From Promethearchaeota archaeon (GTDB lineage Archaea; Asgardarchaeota; Lokiarchaeia; Sigynarchaeales; SOKP01), in contig JAEOTW010000130.1 of the NCBI GenBank assembly GCA_016839655.1, positions 1 to 17,745 on the forward strand: a stretch of 17,745 nt of DNA, given 5' to 3'. Each line of letters starts with the position of its first letter. Position 1 is the stretch's first letter. Made by a program: the position numbers and the translations under genes. Below are positions 8,596 through 15,672 of the stretch, piece after piece. The notes under the pieces are model-generated. The model did not search any database. It had not been told where the DNA came from and was given only the letters and a program-made list of their open reading frames with translations.

Positions 8596-8871
8596 ATGGG
8601 TGAAGAATGTCAAAATAAGGGTGAAGTAGTAGAATTTTCATACAGTCTTAAAGAGGGCAATTATATCAAAAAGATATTTTATGAATTTGAAACAGAAAGG
8701 GCTGTTAGGTTTGGAAGGAACCATGATGAGAAATTTTTATGGATTCCAAAAAGTATAATTAAAGGTGGATGGAAAAAAGATAAAAAGGTGCCCCAAAATA
8801 TTAGAATAAAATATCCAATTCCCCTTTATTGGAAAGAACATACAGAAATTTATTTAGATATTAGAGGATGA
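8596..8871 (+). CDS. Small hypothetical protein, WIPKS motif, coupled to the PLD nuclease gene
   Basis: A 91-residue soluble protein with no family I can name. It is beta-rich, with the segment ETERAVRFGRNHDEKFLWIP followed by KSII. This resembles the small SH3-like domains of phage and accessory proteins that read A-V-x-F/V...W-I/L-P-K-S-x-I. A GGW and several Lys follow, and the tail is Trp/Tyr/Pro-rich. I chose the ATG at 8596 because GTGAT (8587-8591) fits as its ribosome site; a GTG at 8587 would add three residues. Its stop (TGA, 8869-8871) lies inside the GAGGATGA ribosome site of the next gene, so the two are probably translated together. It could be a nucleic-acid-binding or inhibitory partner of that nuclease, but this rests on position only. 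Confidence 0.65.
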   Translation: MGEECQNKGEVVEFSYSLKEGNYIKKIFYEFETERAVRFGRNHDEKFLWIPKSIIKGGWKKDKKVPQNIRIKYPIPLYWKEHTEIYLDIRG

Positions 8872-8877
8872 AATCAT

Positions 8878-9558
8878 ATGACAGTTAAATTTTTAACTAC
8901 ATTATTAGCATCAGCAAAAGTAGAAAAAATAATAAGGGAAGCTAAGAATAAATTAATCCTCATTACACCTTTTTTAAAACTTTCAAACCTATTTCTTGAA
9001 CGGTTAATAGATGCTGATAATAGGGGTGTGAGAATTAAGTTAGTCTACGGCAAAAAGGAATTAGATGCTAAAGAGTATGATAATTTAGAACATTTAAATA
9101 ATCTTGAATTATTCTATTGTGAGTCGCTTCATGCAAAATGCTACTTTAATGAAAATCAAATGGTAATTACATCACTCAATCTATATGATTATTCAATAAA
9201 AACTAATCGAGAAATGGGTGTTTATATTAAAAAGGAGGAAAATGAAAAACTTTTCAATGATGCCGTAGCAGAAGCGAACTCAATTATTCAGTCATCAATA
9301 GTAGAAAAATTTAATATTGATAAGGAAATAACTATTCAAGAAGTAGCCGTAAATGATAGAACGGGATTTTGCATAAGATATCATGAAATTATACCGTTCA
9401 ATCCTGATAAACCCTTATGTACGTCTTGCTACAGAGTTTGGATAGAATTTGGTGACCCCGATTATCCTGAACATTACTGTCACGCTTGTGGTGAGACTGC
9501 AAATGTTTCTTTTAGAAAGCCACTTTGCTGGAAATGTTTCTCTAATATTAAATCATAA
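8878..9558 (+). CDS. PLD-like (single HKD-type) nuclease with C-terminal double zinc ribbon
   Basis: A 226-residue protein. The N-terminal domain (about 1-130) is a single phospholipase-D-type unit: ITPFLKLSNLFLERLI, then H85-A-K87 with Glu at the usual Asp place (92), then SLN (99-101) and E112. That is the active-site set of PLDc_2 nucleases, which work as dimers. The C-terminal part (about 160-222) has paired cysteines: C165, C181/C184, then C201/C204 and C217/C220. This gives one complete four-Cys site and one site with Tyr168-His169 where a second Cys is expected (CIRY-H). Similar PLD-plus-zinc-ribbon fusions occur in bacteria and archaea near restriction and defence genes. It probably cuts DNA or RNA. 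The start is fixed by GAGGATGA (8864-8871), 6 bases upstream and overlapping the stop of the gene before. Confidence 0.8.
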   Translation: MTVKFLTTLLASAKVEKIIREAKNKLILITPFLKLSNLFLERLIDADNRGVRIKLVYGKKELDAKEYDNLEHLNNLELFYCESLHAKCYFNENQMVITSLNLYDYSIKTNREMGVYIKKEENEKLFNDAVAEANSIIQSSIVEKFNIDKEITIQEVAVNDRTGFCIRYHEIIPFNPDKPLCTSCYRVWIEFGDPDYPEHYCHACGETANVSFRKPLCWKCFSNIKS

Positions 9559-9657
9559 AATTTGCTCAGAATTTAGTTTTAATTTAATAGTTATTCGTTT
9601 TAATCTAAATAAAGAATATTATAGGAGTATATTAGGCTGAATAATTTAATTGAATAT

Positions 9658-11286
9658 TTGGATAATATTAATAAAGGAGTTTGTGAAGTATGCCAAAGTC
9701 CAAAAGGGCATTTCGGAATCGATTATAAATGTTTTTGTTATAAATGTACTGGTTATGAACTGATAGAGCCTAAAGAATCTAAAAGTTTAATACAACGAAA
9801 CAAGCGAAGGTTTAGAGAAGAATTCAAGAAAATTGCTGTTAAATCTGATATTTTTTACTGTTTAAAAGTGTTTTTATCTATTGGAGAATCCTTTTTTACA
9901 GATAACAAAAATCAGTTCTCTATTAAACCAAATGAAAAAGAAAGCATCTTAATTATAGATCCAAGAAGGATTGCTATAGCTAATATTGCTGTAAAATGGT
10001 TGTTAGAAGATTCATTAGAGCATTTAAAAGAAATAATGCCTTGGAATAAGGCATATTGCACAAATATGATGAACTTATTAAGAACGTGGTTAGATTGGAA
10101 TAGAAAAGAAAAATTATCAGACATACGATATAATCTGGGATTTTTCGTATCAAAAGATGAGAAAATATCTTTTTACTATACAAAACAATATGACTTCTAT
10201 TTAGAATCACTAGAAAAATTCAATATCACTGATCCATCTGAAGAGATTAACGATAAAATAGTTGAGAAGGTTATAAAAATTCATCGAAATCTATTTCAGA
10301 ATCCTAATAAACTCAAAAAATATGTAAGGGATGAGTATCCCGTTCTTATCTCAACTGTATTAAACTCATATTATACAGATGATGTAATCAGACCGTTCTC
10401 TTTTGATGATTTAATGGATAAAAATAATCGAAAAATCGAAAAACTTCTCTCTCAATGCAATAGTGAACTTATCGATTTTATAAAAAATAAAAAGACCAGT
10501 TTCACTGAAATTTTTCTTGCATTATTAGAGAATTTATATTTATATTACAAAAATAAGAGTTCTAAAAAAATTATTAACAAGGATGGTTTAGTTGTGGTTC
10601 GGGATTTGAACAATCTCACTAATGATATAAATCAGGGAAGACTTCTAATCCCTCCTTTTCAAGAATATATTATTTCTTCATCAAGAAACCGTCACCAATA
10701 TCCATTTATTGTCGAATATAATGGCAAATTTATTATTTCTCCAATTAGATTGTGGATGGGTTATAGATTATTACACTATGCTCTCCATAAAGATAGGATT
10801 AACAATGAAATAGCTAAGAAATATGAAAACGAATCGATCCTAGAAATTGAAAACAGGTTAAAAACAAATGGTGTTGTTATTGTTGGTAAAGAAATAAATA
10901 CAAGTAAAAAAGGTGTTGAATTGGATTTAATTGGATATTATAATGAATATATCTTAATAATCGAGTGCAAAGGTTTCCATCCTTCTCCTTTTTTTATGAT
11001 GAGAAAAAATAGACGATATACTAATCAATTTAAAAAGAAGTTAAAGAACATAGAATGGATAAAAGAATGGATATTCTCTAAACTAACTAATGTTATACCT
11101 AAAAAGGGAAAGATTAGAATTTCTGTATATAACACTCATAATAAAAAGTCTTCAGAGATATTTTTCCCTATGAAATATCACAGAATTGACCAAAGTAAGA
11201 TACTCTACTTTTATATTACACAGATTAAAGAATACTACGAAGAAAATCGTAAAGGTATCATTCAAGCATGGTATGGAGATTTATGA
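9658..11286 (+). CDS. Large PD-(D/E)XK nuclease-like protein with N-terminal zinc cluster
   Basis: A 542-residue protein. The N-terminus has a treble-clef-like cysteine set: C9-x2-C12, then C25, C27 and C30. The middle (about 45-400) is helical, basic and unfamiliar. Near the C-terminus a PD-(D/E)XK site is clear: a helix with Glu before 405, GVELDLIGYYN (E421, D423), a hydrophobic strand, and IIECKGF with E436-x-K438. This is the D-x(12)-E-x-K pattern of restriction-type nucleases. A Lys/Arg-rich tail follows. I do not recognise the full-length family. The start is uncertain: TTG at 9658 is used, but CTG at 9637 with GGAG upstream (9624-9627) is possible, and no ATG lies near. It follows the PLD nuclease gene by 99 bp and precedes the AbiV-like gene, which suggests a joint defence role. 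DNA is the likely substrate. Confidence 0.75.
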   Translation: MDNINKGVCEVCQSPKGHFGIDYKCFCYKCTGYELIEPKESKSLIQRNKRRFREEFKKIAVKSDIFYCLKVFLSIGESFFTDNKNQFSIKPNEKESILIIDPRRIAIANIAVKWLLEDSLEHLKEIMPWNKAYCTNMMNLLRTWLDWNRKEKLSDIRYNLGFFVSKDEKISFYYTKQYDFYLESLEKFNITDPSEEINDKIVEKVIKIHRNLFQNPNKLKKYVRDEYPVLISTVLNSYYTDDVIRPFSFDDLMDKNNRKIEKLLSQCNSELIDFIKNKKTSFTEIFLALLENLYLYYKNKSSKKIINKDGLVVVRDLNNLTNDINQGRLLIPPFQEYIISSSRNRHQYPFIVEYNGKFIISPIRLWMGYRLLHYALHKDRINNEIAKKYENESILEIENRLKTNGVVIVGKEINTSKKGVELDLIGYYNEYILIIECKGFHPSPFFMMRKNRRYTNQFKKKLKNIEWIKEWIFSKLTNVIPKKGKIRISVYNTHNKKSSEIFFPMKYHRIDQSKILYFYITQIKEYYEENRKGIIQAWYGDL

Positions 11287-11306
11287 AATCGAAGAAATAC
11301 TAATGC

Positions 11307-11316
11307 TTTTAAAATT
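11307..11316 (+). promoter_or_regulatory. Possible TATA box of the AbiV-like gene
   Basis: TTTTAAAATT is centred about 36 bp before the ATG at 11348, and no ribosome site precedes that ATG. This fits a short-leader transcript starting around 11338. Chance A/T richness cannot be excluded. Confidence 0.3.
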
Positions 11317-11347
11317 TAATAATAGGAATTTCTTTTTGTAATTCAAT

Positions 11348-11911
11348 ATGAATATAAAAAAATGGCAAAATGGTTTAAAGCTCTACCTTAAAAATGCAAT
11401 TCAACTCCGAGATGACGGAGAAACTTTGATGGAAAAGGGCTCATATGGACACGCTTACTTTTCTTTTTACACTGCTTTAGAAGAATTAGGCGTAGCATCA
11501 ATTATTTTAGAAAATTATCATGATCCAAAACCAAATGAACTACAGAAGTTTATTAAATCAAAAGGTTCACACAAAAAGAAAAGTCAAATGTTAATATTTG
11601 ATTCATTTGCTCCAAAAATTCAAGACTTAAATCTCCCTGATAATCATATGAAAGAAGCTTTTCAAACTGGAGAAGCTATTGAAGAATTCTATGCGAGAAA
11701 ACTTGATGAAGGATTAGAAATCTGGGAAAAACGGAATAAGGGAATTTATGTCTCATTAGATAAAAATAAATCTGATTGGAATACACCTCAAGATTTCACT
11801 GTAGATGATTTGGATGCAATTCATCAAGTAATAAATAAGCAAATCGATAACATGGAAAATGCTCTAAGACTTATGGAACGGTTAAGAAAACTATCTAGAC
11901 AAAATGATTAG
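11348..11911 (+). CDS. AbiV-like HEPN protein (abortive infection)
   Basis: A 187-residue helical protein. The first half matches the AbiV/HEPN pattern: basic helix, ALI/AIQL...GxYxxAYFSFYTALEELG (E45-E46 in the ALEELG turn), then an SHKKK segment (H75-K78). A helix ending in KRNKGIYVS (R129, N130) and a W-N-x-P (144-147) follow, which are the R-x-x-G-L/I-Y-V-D and W-x-x-P landmarks of AbiV. AbiV is known in Lactococcus to stop phage growth by blocking translation. HEPN folds often act as RNases, but whether AbiV cuts RNA is not settled. The gene lies 61 bp after the PD-(D/E)XK gene and may have its own TATA box. The stop is TAG. Its place in a run of nucleases supports an antiviral job. Confidence 0.75.
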   Translation: MNIKKWQNGLKLYLKNAIQLRDDGETLMEKGSYGHAYFSFYTALEELGVASIILENYHDPKPNELQKFIKSKGSHKKKSQMLIFDSFAPKIQDLNLPDNHMKEAFQTGEAIEEFYARKLDEGLEIWEKRNKGIYVSLDKNKSDWNTPQDFTVDDLDAIHQVINKQIDNMENALRLMERLRKLSRQND

Positions 11912-12074
11912 CCCCGCACTATTCTGACGTAATAAAATCATGCACTATTTATAAAATAATATCCCAAATATAAAGTCTAATTTCATAACTCTGTTTTTTA
12001 ATATTTCCTTATTTGCTCTTTAATAAAATATGGCATTAATATCAAGAATTTTTAAATGATTTATAAATACTTCA

Positions 12075-12093
12075 TATAAATATTTAAAATATT
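12075..12093 (+). promoter_or_regulatory. Extended TATA-like sequence
   Basis: TATAAATATTTAAAATATT is centred roughly 26-30 bp before the ATG at 12113. This is the best-looking promoter in the gap. It drives only a very short frame, or an RNA. Confidence 0.35.
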
Positions 12094-12112
12094 AAACAAA
12101 ATTGTGAAAAAC

Positions 12113-12202
12113 ATGTTCAAAGAAGTTATTGTAAGACATGACAATGGAGATATAATTCTTAAATATCTCTCGAAACTGAAAAAAAAGCAAAAAAACGTAT
12201 AG
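12113..12202 (+). CDS. Possible 29-residue leaderless peptide
   Basis: A short frame beginning MFKEVIVRHDNGDII and ending in a Lys-rich tail, stop TAG. The first half has a normal amino-acid mix. The second half runs through two A-runs, one of 8 bases, so the frame could be a broken longer gene. A shift at the first A-run adds only a few residues. Its ATG sits where transcription from the TATA stretch upstream would begin. No family is recognised. Evidence is position and promoter only. Confidence 0.2.
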   Translation: MFKEVIVRHDNGDIILKYLSKLKKKQKNV

Positions 12203-12480
12203 AATATAAAAGATAAGAATTTGATAAATGGCTTCTCGACTAAAGCACTTAAATTTTAAACAATCCACCTTTTACATTTCTATATTACCTTTTTTTTATT
12301 TTAAATCTTATCACGATTTTTATGTCAACCATTCAATAATAGAAATTCTGCCTTTCAATACCTGCCAAATCATCTGTTTTCATAAAATCAATATTTTGGA
12401 AGGGATATAAGTTTTAAAATTCTAATATCAATATCTATGCATAATTTTATAGCCATCTAAATTAATTTTAAGAATATTAT

Positions 12481-13206
12481 ATGATAAGAGAAATTTCAGC
12501 ACATACAAAAGAATGCACCTTTATTATTCGAGTTCCAGGTAAAAATGGTTTTCCTTATCCTGTTGGTACGTGCTTTTTCATTTCAAGGAATGGTCATTTT
12601 ATAACTGCCAATCATCTGATTGATGATGTAACTGATTTTTCAAAAGTTAGGCTTAATCAACCTACGGGAGAACATGTGTTTAATATCTCACTTATAGAAA
12701 AATGGGAGAGATATGATATAGCTCTCCTTAAAGCAGACTTGAATTTGAATCAATTGAGGTTTAAAAATGCTAAGAACAAGTTCTTAAAAGGAAGAAAAGA
12801 ATTCCCTCATTTAGAAATTGACTTTGAAGAAAAGTCTGAAGGAGTTCAAATTTATATTTATGGATATTACTTAAGTAAACTAACCGGAAATAATTTTATT
12901 AAGTTCGAAAATATTAACCCCAAAGTTACCTCAGGAATAATTTCCTCGGCTAAAGATGATAATATAACAATACAATCAATAAATAACCTAAAAACTTATA
13001 CAATAGATAAATCGTTATTTGACATATATAGTGGAAGTCCAGCTATAATGAATAATACAGGAAAAGTGTTTGGTGTTTGTGCATGTTTTCAACCCTTTTC
13101 CCTTCAAAATCATAAGAATGAAAAAACCAAGTTACCTACTGATTTTAGCTTTATCTCCTCATTAACTAATATTAGAGAGTTTTTAGTATCAGAATTAAAG
13201 TTATAA
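12481..13206 (+). CDS. Trypsin-fold (S1-type) serine protease-like protein
   Basis: A 241-residue protein without signal peptide, so probably cytosolic. The chymotrypsin-fold landmarks are in order: VGTCFFISRNGHFITANHLI gives H45 (the T-A-x-H motif), ERYDIALLKAD gives D79 (the D-I-A-L-L motif), and IYSGSPAIMNNTGKVFGV gives S184 in an S-G-S-P context with the following G-x-V-x-G strand. The catalytic triad thus appears complete. The usual Gly two residues before the catalytic Ser (the oxyanion-hole Gly of GNSGGP) is Ile here, so activity may be altered or need activation. Cytosolic trypsin-like proteases are known as defence-system partners or effectors. The start ATG at 12481 has no ribosome site, and a weak TATA-like stretch near 12440-12452 fits a leaderless message. 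The next gene converges with a 35-bp gap. Confidence 0.8.
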   Translation: MIREISAHTKECTFIIRVPGKNGFPYPVGTCFFISRNGHFITANHLIDDVTDFSKVRLNQPTGEHVFNISLIEKWERYDIALLKADLNLNQLRFKNAKNKFLKGRKEFPHLEIDFEEKSEGVQIYIYGYYLSKLTGNNFIKFENINPKVTSGIISSAKDDNITIQSINNLKTYTIDKSLFDIYSGSPAIMNNTGKVFGVCACFQPFSLQNHKNEKTKLPTDFSFISSLTNIREFLVSELKL

Positions 13207-13241
13207 ATAAGATAGGTTTGGAAAAGATAAAAATTTCAATT

Positions 13242-13928
13242 TTATTGGATCAATGGAACTACTCTGAGCAAGACATCTAATCCAAATTCAAGATAAATTA
13301 CTCCCAAAACAGATTCAACCAAAGTTGCTTTTTCATGAATAATCGTTTCCTCTTTTGCCTCTTCTGTTATAACACCCTTTAAACGATTTAATCTGCAAGT
13401 GAATAAACCCCATTCATCACAATATTTAGCAAGATTTTGATTTGAGACGACCTCCTGTCGCTTTTCAGTAAGATTTCCAGTTTTTGATAAAGAGGAATCC
13501 CATAATAGTTGGACTATGCTTAAATCAAGAGCAGCATCTCCTAAAAGAGCTAAAACTTCTGCAGCATCTCCCGAACTTGCTAATTCAAGTAATTCCTTTT
13601 CATTTAAAGGAGCATTAGAGTCAGCTCTAAAATGTGTTTTCAAGTCATCGAAAATATTCCGTATACTAGGTCGAGATAAAGCAAACATTATCAATTCTGG
13701 TGTTGTAAACTTCAATCGAAATAATTTTTCTAGTTTGGGTATTATTATTTTTTCAATCTTTTCCATTTGGTCAAGGAGATGATTCAATTCATCTAAAAAA
13801 CCAATTAATTTGTGGGATTTACTAGTGTGATTAATCGGGATATTAACTTTCTCGTTTTGAATGTAATCACGAAGGATTCCAGTTTTTTTAACCAATCCTA
13901 TCGCATTCCATTTTAGCTTTTCTTTCAT
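13242..13928 (-). CDS. RNase III-fold protein with altered catalytic residues
   Basis: A 228-residue protein. An N-terminal helical segment (1-85) precedes an RNase III endonuclease domain (about 110-228). The signature helix reads AAEVLALLGDAALDL, then GNLTEKRQEVVSNQNLAKYC and KATLVESVLGVIYLEFG, which are the three RNase III landmarks in order. No dsRNA-binding domain is present. Compared with the four bacterial catalytic acids (E40, D44, D107, E110 in Aquifex numbering), the first is Ala127, the second is kept (D131), the third is Thr202 and the fourth is kept (E205). So it may be a non-catalytic dsRNA binder or have a different metal site, as in some archaeal and mitochondrial relatives. 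The start ATG at 13928 has GGTAA-like sequence upstream. It converges with the protease gene and diverges from the deoxyribosyltransferase-like gene. Confidence 0.75.
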   Translation of the reverse strand: MKEKLKWNAIGLVKKTGILRDYIQNEKVNIPINHTSKSHKLIGFLDELNHLLDQMEKIEKIIIPKLEKLFRLKFTTPELIMFALSRPSIRNIFDDLKTHFRADSNAPLNEKELLELASSGDAAEVLALLGDAALDLSIVQLLWDSSLSKTGNLTEKRQEVVSNQNLAKYCDEWGLFTCRLNRLKGVITEEAKEETIIHEKATLVESVLGVIYLEFGLDVLLRVVPLIQ

Positions 13929-14045
13929 ATAATTACCTAAATTCTATTTTGATATTTATGTAAAAATACAGAATTAAATTTATTTATGACAATAAAGATA
14001 ATCAAAAATAATGAACCATTAGAATTCTTGAAAGAGCTAGAATAA

Positions 14046-14053
14046 TTTTTAAG
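14046..14053 (+). promoter_or_regulatory. Possible TATA box, deoxyribosyltransferase/TIR-like gene
   Basis: TTTTTAAG centred about 28 bp before the ATG at 14078 would give a leaderless or near-leaderless transcript. There is no ribosome site for the first ATG. Confidence 0.3.
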
Positions 14054-14077
14054 ATTTGTATTGAAATAATAGGTATA

Positions 14078-14464
14078 ATGATAAATAAAATGGCTAAAGT
14101 ATATTATTCGCATAGTGTACTAATTTATAATACTAAAAGAGAGAAAAAGGAGCTACGATTCCTCGAAAAGAAGTTTTCTTCTATAATTAATCCAAATACA
14201 GATATTAGATGGGATGAAACTACAAAAATGGAACCATATTTTAGAGCTGTCAAAAATTCTGATTTAGTAGTTGTATCAGAGTTTAAGAATCATATTGGAA
14301 AAGGAGTTTATGATGAGATAAGGATAGCTCTTAATAATAAAATACCAGTACTCTGTTTAAGAAGGAAATATTTTGAGTTCTTTTTAAGCATAGTCAAAGA
14401 TCTAGAATTAGTTAATAAAGAAGATTGGTCAATTTATTATGGAAAATTGAGATTAGCTAGGTAA
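14078..14464 (+). CDS. Nucleoside 2-deoxyribosyltransferase/TIR-like small protein
   Basis: A 128-residue alpha/beta protein with a flavodoxin-like layout. KVYYSHS (7-13) is the first strand and nucleotide-facing loop. NP (38-39) ends the second strand, and M51-E-P-Y leads into an NSDLVVVSEF strand (60-69). G74-K-G-V-Y-D-E80 then starts the helix that carries the catalytic Glu in nucleoside deoxyribosyltransferases (G-x-x-x-E-I-x-x-A), followed by the IPVLCLR strand (89-95). The family cleaves N-glycosidic bonds of nucleosides or nucleotides, and TIR domains that cut NAD share this chemistry and fold. I cannot tell substrate from sequence. Start: ATG 14078 (leaderless by TATA position); ATG 14090, which begins just before the first strand, is equally good. 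It has its own promoter, and the gene after it converges. Confidence 0.65.
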   Translation: MINKMAKVYYSHSVLIYNTKREKKELRFLEKKFSSIINPNTDIRWDETTKMEPYFRAVKNSDLVVVSEFKNHIGKGVYDEIRIALNNKIPVLCLRRKYFEFFLSIVKDLELVNKEDWSIYYGKLRLAR

Positions 14465-14528
14465 AAGCACCACCCGAGTCATTAGTCACATTTTTAGGAA
14501 ATTATTTTAATGTTCTTTTTCTTATATC

Positions 14529-15131
14529 TTAAATAGGAAGGTGTCCCAATTTGTATAATTCAAACAGAATTTTAGCTTCATGAATAGCATCATCTGCTGC
14601 TCGATGTTTTTCAATATATTCTCTATTTGGAAAAAAGAAATCCCAAGCTTCTTGAACATTAGGCTTTTTATAGCATAGTTTGTTATATGGCATTTTTAAA
14701 ATACCCTGAGTTGTCAACATTATACATGGTAATTCTTTAGGGATGTAAATCCCTCTAGCTCTTAAAAAGCTAAGATCGAAAGATTTATTAAATGCCGTTA
14801 TAGGATATTTAGATAATATTTCGTTCAATTTATGCTTTAAATCATCAAATTGTGGAGCGTTTTCAATATTTTCAAATTTGAGATCTGAATTTTCAAAGAT
14901 CCATGAATTTCTGTGTTCTTCCCCAAATTTAGGCTCTTTTACTAAAGAATTCAATAGAATCTTGGTATCTCCGGTTTTTAAGTCCAATTCAACAACTCCA
15001 ATTTCAAGAATTAAATCTGTCTCTGGTTCTAGACCTGTAGTCTCAATATCAATAACAACTACCTTGTCAGTCATTAATTTCTTCATCATATTCATAGTAA
15101 ATGTAGCATTTTTAACTTTTTTAGGCTCCAA
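14529..15131 (-). CDS. DnaQ-type 3'-5' exonuclease (DEDDh)
   Basis: A 200-residue, single-domain exonuclease. All three Exo motifs are visible: D28-I-E30-TTGLEP (Exo I), FNKSFDLSFLRARG with D119 (Exo II) and H176-R-A-A-D-D181 (Exo III, the His-x4-Asp of the DEDDh class). These bind two metal ions and remove nucleotides from DNA or RNA 3' ends. No polymerase or BRCT domain is attached, so this is the stand-alone archaeal form, perhaps for repair, proofreading or RNA trimming. The start is uncertain: TTG at 15131 gives 200 residues; ATGs at codons 13, 15, 16 and 20 would give 181-188 residues and keep the whole domain. No clear ribosome site exists for any of them. It converges with the deoxyribosyltransferase-like gene across 64 bp. 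Confidence 0.9.
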   Translation of the reverse strand: MEPKKVKNATFTMNMMKKLMTDKVVVIDIETTGLEPETDLILEIGVVELDLKTGDTKILLNSLVKEPKFGEEHRNSWIFENSDLKFENIENAPQFDDLKHKLNEILSKYPITAFNKSFDLSFLRARGIYIPKELPCIMLTTQGILKMPYNKLCYKKPNVQEAWDFFFPNREYIEKHRAADDAIHEAKILFELYKLGHLPI

Positions 15132-15267
15132 ATTATGTTTCTTAATAATGAATTTTTAAGATCACATCTTTAATCAATGAGATAACTGTTCAAAATTTCT
15201 AATAAAAGATTGATTTTATTATATATATGTGTAAAATTAAAAATTCACAATAATACTATAAAAAAAG

Positions 15268-15311
15268 AAATCTCTACTCTAGAATATACTCCATCCTTTC
15301 TTATCTCAAAT
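15268..15311 (+). repeat. Dispersed ~43-bp repeat, copy A
   Basis: This copy contains CTCTAGAATATACTCCATCC and ends TTCTTATCTCAAAT. Against copy C (17452-17494) only about five or six of 43-44 positions differ, mostly T/C changes. It lies in the gap upstream of the exonuclease gene, in the same orientation as the other copies. Confidence 0.75.
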
Positions 15312-15394
15312 TAATTTGTTGAACTCTACTGTTTTATCCTGAATCAGCTAAATTAATTGAAAGCCTTAAAATAGAGAGAAAACATTTTGTTAAC

Positions 15395-15562
15395 TTATTC
15401 TAATGTAACATAATTTAGTGTAATATATTTTTCTTCTAATTTCAACACTCTTTTACAGATTTCACTGATTAGTTTATCTCTTGATTTAAGATCCATTTCT
15501 GAGAATTCTACACCATATTCTATTTTATATTTTAATATATCCTTTTCATCTTTAATTATCAT
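15395..15562 (-). CDS. Short hypothetical protein (55 residues)
   Basis: A clean 55-codon frame on the minus strand, beginning MIIKDEKDILKYKIEYGVEF and ending in a helix (SRDKLISEICKRVLKLEEKY) and a short strand. The composition is protein-like (charged helices, one Cys) and unlike random A/T-rich frames. GGGTAT about 7 bases before the ATG could serve as a weak ribosome site. It lies between the exonuclease and HD-nuclease genes and fills an otherwise empty 540-bp gap. No family is recognised. Confidence 0.45.
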   Translation of the reverse strand: MIIKDEKDILKYKIEYGVEFSEMDLKSRDKLISEICKRVLKLEEKYITLNYVTLE

Positions 15563-15672
15563 TTTTGATACCCATTTTGATGATTTAGCTATTTTTTAAA
15601 TTTAGCACTAAAAACTCATATTAAATTTGATATATCCAAATTATTTCAACCATATTTAAAAGAAAAATTTCT

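Larger units (their letters stand above)
11912..12480 (+). other. 569-bp A/T-rich gap with no supported full gene
   Basis: This gap separates the AbiV-like and protease genes. It has a strong TATA-like stretch (12075-12093) placed for a leaderless start at a 29-codon frame (12113). Scattered short minus-strand frames around 12240-12400 read like eroded coding sequence but cannot be joined. No tRNA, terminator hairpin or repeat was seen. It may hold remnants of a lost gene between two defence modules. Confidence 0.4.

Noticed and set aside
9449..9640. 63-codon frame overlapping the end of the PLD nuclease gene
   Set aside because: It is an out-of-frame shadow of the cysteine-rich tail. The PLD frame has the conserved zinc ligands.
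12228..12410. 60-codon plus-strand frame in the gap before the protease gene
   Set aside because: It is rich in Phe, Ile, Tyr and His with no pattern, has no promoter or ribosome site, and looks like a chance frame in A/T-rich DNA.
13986..14045. 19-codon frame MTIKIIKNNEPLEFLKELE between the RNase III-like and deoxyribosyltransferase-like genes
   Set aside because: The composition is protein-like, but it is too short to support and has no ribosome site.
14878..15159. 93-codon plus-strand frame opposite the DnaQ-type exonuclease
   Set aside because: It is antisense to the Exo I region of a clear DEDDh exonuclease, with no family signal of its own.
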